Source: Diphasiastrum complanatum
Taxonomy: Eukaryota > Streptophyta > Lycopodiopsida > Lycopodiales > Lycopodiaceae
Reading direction: 5' to 3'
Length of the DNA stretch: 64,000 nucleotides
NCBI GenBank assembly: GCA_029204225.1
Contig: CM055101.1
Coordinates: forward strand, 40,436,961-40,500,960
The stretch's first letter is position 1. Each line of letters starts with the position of its first letter. This document shows positions 10,331-19,583 of the stretch, piece after piece. The translations under genes were made by a program, and so were the position numbers. The notes beneath the pieces are model-generated. The model was not told the DNA's origin and did not search any database. It saw only the letters and a program-made list of their open reading frames with translations.

Positions 10331-11240
10331 TTTCTCACATATTTTGGTGAATCTTCTTTGTAAATATGATGCTATTCAAGTGGATGGATGTTATCATGCT
10401 GTAAAATCAAGTAATGGATCTGGAAAACAAAGTTTGTACAATGACTTTGATGGTCAATTTGATGATCAAGAGGTTGATCTCAAAGGGTTTCAGCAACATG
10501 AAAGGAAAGATGGCAATTTGGAGCTAGTCAAGAGCATCAAAGGAGAGTCAATTGGCAAAGGTGTTATGGATCTATTTTTGCATGTTATTGAAGACTCAAG
10601 TAAGTTCAAAGGATCAGCAAGGAAGTGTTTTTCAAGTTTACTTTAGTTGTTCTATCTCATTTTTTAGCATTTTCATGTGGATGTGTGCAAATTGTCAAGA
10701 CATGGTAAAACTAGTTACATTGGTGAGCATCATTTCGATGTTGGATTTGTACTAGCATTCTTGGCTGGTTTTGTTGATGGAAATGAAGCTATTGGAGGCT
10801 CATTATACCACTCATCCATGATCAAGTTCTCGAGTGTTGATCTACTTGATGCCAATGGTTGGAGATTGTCAATTTTTGGTGAATACATGGTCATTTTCTT
10901 GTGTCAAGTAGATCTTGAAGATGGACAAGTAAAACTTGCTTGGTTTATGGAGTCATGTGGTGCTAGATTAGTATCAATGATGTATTCACTTGCTCATGGA
11001 TTTCCAAGGTTTGATGGTTTCTTGTGGCAAGATGGAGATGGAGGCTCATTCATGGAGATGGAGGCTCATTCATGGAGTTTCATGGTGGATACATGGCAAC
11101 AAAGGACAAAGATGGAGGAGGCAAGCAAGCATTGGTTGATCAATCACATTTATTGTTTGTTTGTTGTATTTTTTCAGAGAATTCAAAGTTGATAGCATGG
11201 TGGAATCATCTCATTTACATTCTATGTGATTCTTCATGGC
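10331..11240 (+). pseudogene. Non-copia insert replacing reverse transcriptase in A1
   Basis: Where the reverse transcriptase should be there is no YVDD motif or other conserved block. Instead a sequence (VDGCYHAVKSSNGSGKQSL, DLFLHVIEDSSKFKGSARKC, HGKTSYIGEHHFDVGFVLAF) is shared with A2 at 33231-34065. Two TAG codons near 10645-10670 and a frameshift near 11040 break it here; between them the frame agrees with A2. A1 has about 180 bp that A2 lacks, and lacks about 110 bp covering the N-terminus of reverse transcriptase that A2 keeps. Function unknown. Confidence 0.6.
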
Positions 11241-11431
11241 TCATTGAAATGATATGTCATCATTTTGTGAGGGAGCAAGTCATTGCAAAGGAGGTGGAGC
11301 TTCAACATGTGTCCTCAAGGGAATGTGTAGTTGATATCCTCACCAAAGCATTGGGAAAGGACTTGTTCATGAAGCATAGGACATCACTTGGAGTGTTATC
11401 AAAGTCCATGCTAAAACTAGTTGAAGAGGAG
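11241..11431 (+). pseudogene. copia copy A1, part 3: RNase H C-terminus and polypurine tract
   Basis: The frame returns to copia with HHFVREQVIAKEVELQHVS and SSRECVVDILTKALGKDL, then FMKHRTSLGVL, the usual last block of copia RNase H (H-R---Q-ADI-TK-L). The purine run TTGAAGAGGAG at 11420-11431 directly precedes TGTGAAAG and serves as the polypurine tract. The rest of RNase H has been lost together with reverse transcriptase. Confidence 0.85.
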
Positions 11432-11763
11432 TGTGAAAGATTCAACTACTTTAGTCAGATTTGCTACATGAATGTTGGGTACATTGAATCTAGTCCCAAA
11501 AATAGTAGGGTTTACATTTTGGAGGGAAAGCCAAGTGGCCAAATAGGATTTGGACCTGTTATAAAAGGATGTAACTCGTGGAAAAGCAGATCTTCTCTCT
11601 TCTCTATCTCATTTCATGCTTATACATGGTTCTCTTGGGTTCTACTATCCATTGGTGCACTATACTTGTGATTGCTTGCAATTCTATGTGTAGAATGATC
11701 AATATTTGTTATTTTTAGATCCACACGTGTGAAATATAGTAGCTTGCTGGTTTTGTATGGACA
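11432..11763 (+). mobile_element. 3' LTR of copia A1 (right end approximate)
   Basis: It begins TGTGAAAGATTCAAC right after the polypurine tract; copy A2 begins TGTGAAAGAATCAAC at 34321. The right end is placed by analogy with the LTR of B1: both carry a CACACGTGTGAA or CACACATGTGAA palindrome followed by CTTGCTGG and a CA end. No matching 5' LTR is in the window, so the length of about 330 bp is an estimate. Confidence 0.5.
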
Positions 11764-12039
11764 ACAACTTATTTTTATATTTTGATTCAGTTTTGATCAA
11801 GTTCTATTAGAGTTTGCATCTTATTCATAGAGTAGATGCTGATTTTTTTACATTGGCAAGATTGTTGATTTGTTCTCTTTCTAACCCAAGATCAATTTAT
11901 GGATTTGGATCATCAATGATCTGAATTCTTTCAAAATTATATCATTTTTCTTTAATGTGTACTATTTTGAAATGGAAATAAACATAGAGTACTTACGAGT
12001 CTTCCATTGATGATGAATCATAAATAAGCCGGTAGATTG

Positions 12040-12693
12040 GTTTGTAATAGCATGAGCTCTACTCTGATTTTATCAAGCATCCAATGCTCTTCCGACTCAA
12101 TCATAGTCAAAAATTATTCATTGTGTATGATGCTTATCTCCTTTCGGTCTGCGTGACCATTTAGTTGGAAGTCTTGATCTAGTGATAGCCATGTACCATC
12201 AATGTTCTTGAATCTCTGATAGCTAAATGTGAGACTGAGCATTTGTTTTTCGATATGATAACGGAAGATCATTGAAGAATTTTTTTATCCTGCATTCTAT
12301 ATCATTATTTGTTTTACTATCTCAGCCTTGATCCATGAGATTTGACAAAGTCTCATCTGATAAATCCTTGCAAACAAATAAAGTTCGAACACTTACACTT
12401 GAGAGAAAATCAACAAATATATGCAATGAGAGAAACCAACTTAGGTGAACAATTTTTGACCCTGTACTTATCTTCATGGCATTTCTAACATCCAAGAGTA
12501 GCTTGCATCTGAAAGATTCAGAAACAATACTATCAAGAGTAGGCCACTCATCACTCTGAAAACTTGTCAATGGAATTGCTTCAAGCTTGCTGAAACCTCC
12601 ATCCGTTTGGGGTATATATGAAGGTTCATAAAAATATATACCACTATCTACAAGTTTCTTTGGACTTCTTCCTCTGTATATAAGAAATGCCAT
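12040..12693 (-). pseudogene. Unclassified transposon-like protein fragment P1
   Basis: A 123-codon minus-strand frame starts MAFLIYRGRSPKKLVDSG and continues with SFQSDEWPTLDSIVSESF and LFVCKDLSDETLSNLMDQG. Beyond the stop, further blocks (WLSLDQDFQLNGHAD, ESEEHWMLDKIRVELMLL) can be read with stops and frame changes. The same blocks in the same order occur on the minus strand at 25985-26718, so this is one of two related copies. I do not recognise the family. It lies divergently next to the transposase-like exons at 13.2-14.8 kb and may belong to the same mobile system. Confidence 0.5.
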
Positions 12694-12699
12694 GTAGGA

Positions 12700-13165
12700 G
12701 AGAAAAAAATAACAATAAATTTATTAAAATATCATTTTCTAACTTCTTTGCGCATCTGCCCGCACTACTTTCCATGAAAATGAATGTACCTTACTTTAGT
12801 CACATCAAACTTCACTGGTGCTTAACCACGGTTAAAGTATAGTTTTCAAAATGTCGAAATATTCCCTCCCAATAGTTGGGAACACCCAAAAATTTGAATT
12901 AGGAGTGACATTTCAAACAAAGCCTACACCATCTCTATCTCCAGGGTCGAACAAGTGTTAGCACCATCTCCAGCTCTATTATTGTCATTGTGCTGTTTGT
13001 TACTATACTATTGTACTGATGACAAAGCTTTATCATCTTCATGTGAATCTGTCACTAGAATATGCTCCGCTCAGGACAAGAAAGTCAAAGCAACCCAAAT
13101 TGAACTCCTTCTGATATGATCCGATAAAGAGAGGAAAAGCTAAAGCATGTAGATTATGGTCATCA
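12700..13165. other. Unrecognised intergenic DNA
   Basis: No coding or repeat match is seen. This lies between divergent fragment P1 and the plus-strand exons starting at 13172 and could hold their promoters. Confidence 0.3.
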
Positions 13166-13171
13166 AGAACA

Positions 13172-13435
13172 TTGTATCCTATTGGTCCATATTCATTGCA
13201 ACATCCGGATTTTCATTTGGTGAGTCAATTAATAATCTATATGTGTCATGGCAAAAATGGCCTTTTGGGTTACTATGAGAATTTGATGCTCTATGGGTAT
13301 GCACATTCAATGCAAAGAATACATTATTTGGAAGAGGAATTAAGAAAAATATCAAAGGAGTGCCAAGACAAATCTACAAAGTTGAAAACTTGTTTGGAAG
13401 CTAATGAGATGTTCAAAAAGGAGATCCAAAGTTGA
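13172..13435 (+). CDS. Coiled-coil exon fragment
   Basis: An 87-codon open frame ends in a charged helical stretch (YLEEELRKISKECQDKSTKL, then KTCLEANEMFKKEIQS), likely coiled coil. No family is recognised. It is the first of several plus-strand open segments up to 14.8 kb separated by AT-rich DNA with GT-AG-like borders, so it may be a 5' exon of the transposase-like gene. The frame is closed by TGA at the end; no intact full-length gene could be assembled. Confidence 0.35.
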   Translation: MYPIGPYSLQHPDFHLVSQLIIYMCHGKNGLLGYYENLMLYGYAHSMQRIHYLEEELRKISKECQDKSTKLKTCLEANEMFKKEIQS

Positions 13436-13886
13436 AATCTTCTTTGCGTCATTTTACAACTAGTAATAATGAGATAAAAACTGCATCTCATATTTGTCTC
13501 TTGTTAAAGATATGGATGTGCTCAACAAAAAGGTCAGAAGCAACAAGAGAAAAAGACTGGTAACCAAGGATATATGTGATCTATCATCCAGAGGAGGTTA
13601 TTGAAAAAGATGAATTCGTGAATTCAAGTAAGTTATAGCTTATTTGGTTTAATAATGCTTGAACTTTTTGATTCAATCATAATCATTAGTTTTGTTAATT
13701 ATTAATTTCAACTTTCTATTGATTTGTTTATTATGCTGCTGTGAATACTATGATTGTCCTAATTTCTACTGACATTTTTATGAACATTATGTTTGCAATG
13801 CATATCAACATTGGTTGTTGAAGGCCATTTGGCCGATGAGATTTCCATTGGAAACTCACTAGGTTCTATTTTGACTTCTAGAATAT

Positions 13887-14069
13887 TTGAAATCAATGTT
13901 AAACAATAACAAAATGAAAAAGATTAAGACTTCAATTATTGATAACATTATGAATGAAGTTGGAAAACTATTGGACACTATGTTGGTTCAGGGGGCATGT
14001 GATTTTTCTAGCATCAGTAGAGAAGCATATGCAACAATGTTTAAGATGATAAAGGAGGCATTTGCACAG
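13887..14069 (+). CDS. Transposase-like gene, exon with good splice donor
   Basis: The open segment IDNIMNEVGKLLDTMLVQG, then ACDFSSISREAYATMFKMI and KEAFAQ ends at a textbook plant donor CAG|GTAAGT at 14069/14070. A possible acceptor TATGTAG lies before 14148, and the phases agree (both 0). The protein family is not recognised from this exon alone. Confidence 0.4.
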
Positions 14070-14147
14070 GTAAGTATTAAAAAAATTTCAATCCCACGAC
14101 CATTTCATCTTTTTAAAAAAAGACACATGTTAAACCAAGGTATGTAG

Positions 14148-14477
14148 ACAATAGTCGGTAATCCATCTCATATCAATGAATTGTATTGCTCGAAAGGAGA
14201 ATGTCTAGCATATAACAATTCCAACAATCTATTTATTGACAAATTTAATCAGTTACTAACATTCATTATGAAATTTTACGGCATTACAAATGAGAATGTC
14301 AATAACAAGTTGATAGTTGTTTTCAAGTTAGATGAGTCTGAAATTATAAAAGGACAAAAAATGGAGAGAGTCAGTCTTACAATCATGAATGGAGCACTTT
14401 CAAATTCAGAAGACTCAGAAGGCCTCAACTTCAGTGTTCAATCAAAAAATGATATTTGGTGGTTGGTAACTTTTCAG
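14148..14477 (+). CDS. Transposase-like gene, middle exon
   Basis: The frame contains ELYCSKGECLAYNNSNNLF and a central block VNNKLIVVFKLDESEIIKGQ followed by VSLTIMNGALSN. This resembles the kind of block (substrate-Asp-x-x-x-I-x-x-----V--TI-N) seen before the Cys-x2-Cys module of a widespread, poorly named group of eukaryotic transposase-like proteins; this is recall, not a search. It ends in TTTCAG|GTATAG, a possible donor, phase 0. Confidence 0.4.
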
Positions 14478-14518
14478 GTATAGTAGTTCCTTCACATATT
14501 CAATAGGGATAATCTAAT

Positions 14519-14812
14519 ATGGATTTCATTTGGAAAATCTTCTCTATATTGATGAATGAAGACCATGACATTCTCTCATGGATATTTAATAGAACGTCAT
14601 ATCCTGCCACCATAAAAAATCACATGGATGGAGATCCACTCAATACTGAAATTGGCACTTTCAACATAGAATGGCATTTAGCAGGAGATCTGAAGACATT
14701 AAAATGTACGTTCAATGTATCCCATGGTGCTAACTCTAAACACCCATGTTTGTACTGCATGAAGACAACAAAAGACATGACAAGGAATATATGTTGGGAA
14801 AGAGGGGTGTGA
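14519..14812 (+). CDS. Transposase-like gene, exon with C-x2-C module
   Basis: The frame ends with EWHLAGDLKTLKCTFNVSHG and ANSKHPCLYCMKTTKD. The pattern D-K-L-----G-----HPCLYC is a hallmark I remember from many uncharacterised transposase-like proteins of plants and animals, where the D may be catalytic. It stops with TGA at 14812. The splice junction to the exon before it is not clean (a TAA follows the nearest AG), so the gene is probably a pseudogene. Confidence 0.5.
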   Translation: MDFIWKIFSILMNEDHDILSWIFNRTSYPATIKNHMDGDPLNTEIGTFNIEWHLAGDLKTLKCTFNVSHGANSKHPCLYCMKTTKDMTRNICWERGV

Positions 14813-15102
14813 GAAATGAAAATAGCTCGAAAAGAAACGAATATGAAAAGAAGTAAACTGAAACTCGAAAAGAAATGAACTTGAATGGAAAGTGTTCGTG
14901 CGCAGCAGAATGAGCTATCTCATTCTTTCCCAAAGCATGACTACTCTAGGTTCGCCCTCTGGACAATGTTTTCAGCAAATGTTGAAGTCCAAAATCTGAG
15001 CTAGGCGAGCCTAGATGGCCAGATTACATAAAGGCCATGTTAAAATAAAAAAAGACGACAAGCTATCAAGTAAAACAGGAAGTATTCCATGCAAGCCGAG
15101 CA

Positions 15103-15288
15103 TTGGAGGATCCAAAGCTCGTAGATTTTTATCAAATTATTCTGGCAAAGAATCCAAGATTCAATACTCGATTTGGAAGAGATAATAGTTGCAACTCAAG
15201 ATTTCTAAGAAGGAGGTTCTACTTGTCTACACAAAGTAGAAGTTTGGAGAAAATTAGACAACATGGTGAAATACTTGAGAAAAGATAA
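15103..15288 (+). CDS. Short basic open frame, unknown
   Basis: A 61-codon frame (DPKLVDFYQIILAKNPRFNT ... RSLEKIRQHGEILEKR) is rich in Arg and Lys. It may be a downstream exon of the transposase-like gene at 13.2-14.8 kb. No family is recognised and it could be a chance frame. Confidence 0.25.
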   Translation: MEDPKLVDFYQIILAKNPRFNTRFGRDNSCNSRFLRRRFYLSTQSRSLEKIRQHGEILEKR

Positions 15289-15289
15289 A

Positions 15290-15950
15290 TTTTCAGATAC
15301 TAATGTACAAATGATATAGAAAACAACCAGTGAATTTGTGGATGCAATTTGAAGTGCATGGGGTGTAGATCATATAACACATTATATGGTAAGATTTCGA
15401 TGTTATACTAGTATCGATATTAATTTAGATGCTTTTGGTACTGATTTAGATTTTGTTTTTATGACATGTAGCACATATTACGACATCATTTGACATTCTT
15501 TGCAAGAAATAGTGGAAGTCTTAGCATATGGTCATCGAAAAGAATGAAAAAATCTCATTGGCAAGCAAGAGCGGCATTTCATACAAGTACACAACATGGT
15601 GGGACTAGCACAAAGAACAACTATATATTGCAACTTTTCTAATGGCTTCACAGACGAATTTAAATTTGTCATAATACAAAATTGACGGATTATAAAAAAT
15701 TTCAAAAGCCATGCAAATTTATACAAGCCAACAGGCAATAGACATACAGAAAGATTTTATATATTAAATGGAAATTCTTACAAAGTACAATTCTCCAATA
15801 TCTACTCTGCTTCCGACACTTTCTCTAATGAAAGTTGCAACTTAGAATCATGCATCAATTTTTTTTCTTTTTTACGGATCCAGCAAAAGATCCAAATTTG
15901 TTCTCCAGTAGAAAATTTGTTTCTTGAAATGAAAATATACAAAGTAAGCT
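15290..15950. other. Unrecognised AT-rich DNA
   Basis: No supported gene on either strand; open stretches here are short and lack codon patterns or homologues in the window. Confidence 0.3.
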
Positions 15951-16007
15951 CTAGTATAAAATCTGACATAACGGATCTACTAGTATATAATAAGATACAA
16001 AGCTTAC

Positions 16008-16931
16008 GCATTCAGCTTTATCTTCATCGATTAATATCTCTCCATCAATATTATGTCCACCTTTCGATGTCAATAAGATTGGTGAATAGACAGTTGGTTT
16101 TAGAAAACCAGGCTGACTTTGAAATCTGAAAAACTCCTCTTTAGAAGGAAGATCATCTTTTTTTTGGCACATTTCCTCCACACCCATTTTCAAACAATCT
16201 TTCCCTGAATAAAACTCATCCTTATTTACATCGTCAACATCAAGGAGAAGATCATCAGCATCAAAATCATATCTGAAAATTCATGACGCTCTTTGCTCAA
16301 AATGCAAAGAGTCTCAGCCTCTATGAAATCAAAAAGATCAGATATATCTGATAGTGTCAAAAAAGAACTATTATCTATATTATAAGTAGGCAATGTGATT
16401 AGAGATTTATCAAAAGGAGAAAGGGTAGTGGTAGTTCTAGGTCCTATAAACGATGCCCTATTTTGAGCAGGATCAAAATCTGTACAATTATCTAAACTAA
16501 CGCTTGTATCAATAAAAAAAAATTCTATATCTACATGCTTAGACTTATCAAAAGGAGAAAGGGTAGTGGTGGTTCTAGGTCCTATAAATGATGCCCTATT
16601 TTGAGCAAGATCAAAACCTGTACAATCATCTAAACTAACGCTTGTATCAATAAAAAAAAGTTTCTATATCTACAGGCTCAGACTTGTTAGATTTTGTACC
16701 ACTGGAAGAAGCAGTTTCAGAAGTAGAAGAGACAAATCTACATTTCTTATTGTGTAATTGACAATCATCTACAGACTTGAAATCATTGTGCAACTTGGTG
16801 AACATTCTGTCAAGCTTAGTTTTAAAAGTATGTCTGTCGAGTGCCACCAAGTCTTGATAATGAATCATGTCCTTATTCCGAGATCTGAACAGAGATTTAA
16901 ATTTGAGATAAATCTCAGAAATTGCTTCCAC
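16008..16931 (-). pseudogene. Acidic protein gene Q with an internal 46-residue tandem repeat
   Basis: The minus frame from 16931 starts MEAISEIYLKFKSLFRSRNK and runs through LDRMFTKLHNDFKSVDDCQL to a Ser/Thr-rich part. After a one-base shift in an A tract near 16660 it continues as two copies of a 46-residue unit containing NRASFIGPRTTTTLSPFDKS. A second frame change near 16270 follows TTTCAG and could be an intron border; then an acidic part DADDLLLDVDDVNKDEFYSG and KMGVEEMCQKKDDLPSKEE. At 16008 a donor-like TGC|GTAAGC follows. It could be a decayed multi-exon gene. No family is recognised; the SWIM pseudogene lies upstream on the same strand. Confidence 0.45.
16401..16675 (-). repeat. Tandem duplication of about 138 bp (46 codons)
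   Basis: Two direct copies of about 138 bp (about 16401-16540 and 16541-16675), each containing TCAAAAGGAGAAAGGGTAGT and TATTTTGAGCA, differ by a few substitutions and one base in an A tract. The unit length is a multiple of three and both copies are open on the minus strand, so the duplication preserved the frame of gene Q. Confidence 0.85.
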
Positions 16932-17015
16932 ACTAGGACCCGCTGTAATAGAAGGAAGAACAAAAAGAAAAGGAGAAAAAAGAAACTTGAAATATTCTAT
17001 ATTGTCACTAGGTGT

Positions 17016-17064
17016 GGTTTTTTGGTGAGCTTTTTGCGGCGAGCTTTCAAAGGCAAGCTTTTAT
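17016..17064. repeat. MULE-like terminal-repeat fragment
   Basis: GGTTTTTTGGTGAGCTTTTT followed by GCGGCGAGCTTTCAAAGGCA resembles the left terminal repeat of the MULE at 7855 (GATTTTTTGGCGAGCATTTC, then TCGGCGAGCAG), with about three quarters of bases shared by eye. Orientation suggests an element extending to the right, towards the SWIM pseudogene. I found no matching inverted end up to 23 kb, so it may be a remnant. Confidence 0.4.
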
Positions 17065-17284
17065 GTGTTCGAAGCGAGTAGAGTCCACCCACTATAAGCT
17101 ATTTTTGGCCATATTATTAAATGATCTTTCCATTCTACATGCATGTATAAGGTATGTCTATATCAGTGAAATATAACATGTCTAGGGTATGTCTACTCCA
17201 ATGAAATATAACATTACTTCACATCTAAAAGTAGCGTAATTTTATTGAGATATCCATGTATGCTTTCGTTGCATGCCTCAAAGA

Positions 17285-17860
17285 TCATGTATGCTCAAGA
17301 CAGCTTAGCTGATCAAAGCCCAAAATTCTTAAAAATATGAAATATATATGCTTGCAAGCCGTATATGGCTTTCTCTCAGCCAGCCTTTTTTGGAAGTCTG
17401 GACAGGTACATGAGGGATTGATATTTATATGGACATCATAACGAAGTCCTGCTTGCAGAGAAGATTCAGTCTCAATTTCAAAAATCTCGTGTTGTGACTC
17501 TTTAACTACCTTCTCTGTCAGCACAGAAGCACTCATGGTCAAGGCTCTCTCTATACGTGCTTGTGCTATTTTGGATACTTTTGTCCTATGCCTTGGTCAT
17601 TTGTATTTGTGGGTTTTGGAATTTTCTAATCTACTAGGACCAGCCGCTTGTTTGGGGCCAGGAACACCAGCAACACTATTCACACTAACAGACTTCACTT
17701 CCAATTGAAATCCTACAGTAGTCAACATGTCCACCTCTGATTGCACCAACTTTGTTCCTTCAGCGACAGGCCATATGCTTGGTAGTTTTGCGGGTGTTGG
17801 ATTAATGCTCTTGTCTGGGTTCCAAGAATGGGTGCAATCAGTATTACAAAACCACATCAT
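17285..17860 (-). pseudogene. SWIM zinc-finger C-terminal part of a transposase-like protein
   Basis: Read from 17860, the frame passes one TGA near 17595 and ends with a SWIM finger: NPSCTCPDFQKRLAERKPYT then ACKHIYFIFLRILG, giving C-x-C-x(n)-C-x-H. SWIM fingers occur at the C-terminus of Mutator-like and FAR1-type transposases and in some plant SWIM proteins. Upstream in the same frame, past one TGA near 17885, the reading joins the AT-hook part at 17888-18313. No catalytic DDE core was seen between the N-terminal zinc module and this finger, so the core may be deleted. Confidence 0.6.
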
Positions 17861-17887
17861 TTGTTGGGACTTCCCATTTGGATGGCT

Positions 17888-18313
17888 TCATGTTGAGAAA
17901 AAACATGGCGCGGGAGTACCTTTCGATGAATTGGTTATTGCACAATTACATTTTCTACTTTTGGATATCCAGCCGAGACACTTCACAAGACTACCAATGT
18001 TAGTCCTACTTATTGCCCAAAACGTGTCGTTTAGTTTACGTTCCACCACCTCTTGCTTATCCTGGAACACGGAGTCACCTTCCTGTGGGGAACCCTTTGA
18101 AGTCGATGGTGCCTCTATACCTTGCCCAGGTACACTTCCCTCTGCTTGAAATATAATTTTTTTGGGGCGGCCCCGCTCCTTGCGTTCCTTGGTAACATGA
18201 ACAAATTCAGGTATGTGACTACTATCATTCTCTACATCCACAACCAAGGAAGGCCTCCTCTTCTGTCGCACGGTCTCTCTCTCACCCTCTAAATTGACCC
18301 TGTTGTGATACAT
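17888..18313 (-). pseudogene. AT-hook segment of the SWIM protein
   Basis: The frame includes VTKERKERGRPKKIIFQAEG, with the AT-hook core RGRPKK, inside a Ser/Glu-rich, probably disordered stretch, and ends with KCNCAITNSSKGTPAPC before a TGA. The next minus-strand frame (17860 down) is in phase with it. The AT-hook suggests DNA binding. It is best read as the linker between the N-terminal zinc module and the SWIM finger of one broken gene. Confidence 0.5.
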
Positions 18314-18591
18314 TGGACAGGTTGCACATCATGTAAATGTTTTCCAGAGTGTATCATTAACCTAGTGAGTGTCTCATTGTTTGGCATGACATAGTACAAA
18401 ATACAAGAGCAAGTGTCAACACCTGTTGCATGTCGTTTGCAGAAATGGCAAGTAATGCTTCCATCAAAATCTGCCACGTAGCCTAACAGGCATTTTTTCT
18501 TTAGCAAACCTTTAAAGAAGGTTCTATTGTGGTGGCCACTGTTATCTTGTGTGGACAAGAGACATTTAAACACTGGAAGACCCCAATGCAA
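18314..18591 (-). pseudogene. Cys/His module of the SWIM transposase-like protein
   Basis: After a frameshift near 18560 the minus strand reads LLGYVADFDGSITCHFCKRH, then TGVDTCSCILYYVMPNNETL and a IHSGKHLHDV tail. The order C-x2-C ... C-x-C ... YYV-P ... H-x-G-x-H-x-H resembles the GCM/WRKY-like or FLYWCH-type zinc modules that begin many MULE-type transposases (family knowledge from memory). A further frame change near 18310 leads into the AT-hook segment. Confidence 0.5.
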
Positions 18592-19583
18592 TAACTCACT
18601 CGGACCACTCCCTCAAAGGCCACATTGCTTGTTATTGGTTTGGTCCACGTGTGCCCGTCGAATTTTTTCTCCATGCCATTCATCGAATTAACTTTATTGA
18701 ATGTGGGAGAAAGTTCAAACACGATGTCTCCATCATAAAATCTAGGGATTTCTTCCACGATCATGTGTGTCGGTGTTTGTTTAATCAGTCTAGAAAGTAG
18801 TGTGGATCGAGTTTGTGAAATAATCATGGGAATAACACTGCGTCCTTCTAATCCAGTAGATTTATTAGTCTCAATGGATGCAAAATCATCATCAACTTCA
18901 ACTGAAACTTGTACATAGCATTTTATTGGACTATCTGATTCTACTGACAATGTTTCTGATTGCATATGCTCTCTAAAAAGCGGTGTGTTTAAATCAAACT
19001 CGACATCAGTAGTTTCCTCGTCCAACAAAATAGATTGTGATGCTCCATTTTCATTTTGCAGACCATAGGTTGCCTGGTGGGAGTGTGTTCTTATGCCAAA
19101 ATTGCCTATAGGGATAGCTGTACTGTTTATCTTGTCATTCATTTTTTCTTAGCTAATTACATTGTAGTGGCATGATATTGATGCATCCACTATGAACTGA
19201 ACATTGCCCTCTATGTCCAGGTGCTCCTTCATTGGAATCAACAAGGGTATATCACCATCTATTGATACAACGGCATTGAAGCTACCCAATTTATATAAAG
19301 CCCCTAGCCTCCTTTCTAGGTATCCCTTGTTGATAACATATTTGCCATTTAACAAGGGGAACGTAATAGGTGCAATTGTACTCATGGGAAACTCGATTGT
19401 TGCCTCCATTTTCTTACCCGTCACACAATTTAGTGGAACTCTGCATGCAACAAGAACAAGCTGCACACCATTGTTGAAACTAAACTTTTGCCAGAAAGAT
19501 ACAAAAACATATAGATACTTACATATACAAAGCTTATAGGAAGCACAAGAATAACAATACAGCAAAAACTGATCAGAAATCAA
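18501..19583 (-). pseudogene. N-terminal part of the SWIM transposase-like protein
   Basis: Two minus-strand frames (19583-19149 and 19142-18501) are in the same phase with a single TAA between them. The first holds LLNGKYVINKGYLERRLGAL and an IDGDIPLLIPMKEHLDIEG block; the second an acidic stretch and then DGHTWTKPITSNVAFEGVVR followed by CLNVSCPHK. The GHTWxKxxTSN...C...C pattern leads into the Cys/His module at 18314-18591. No function can be stated beyond a likely transposon-encoded DNA-binding protein. Confidence 0.45.
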
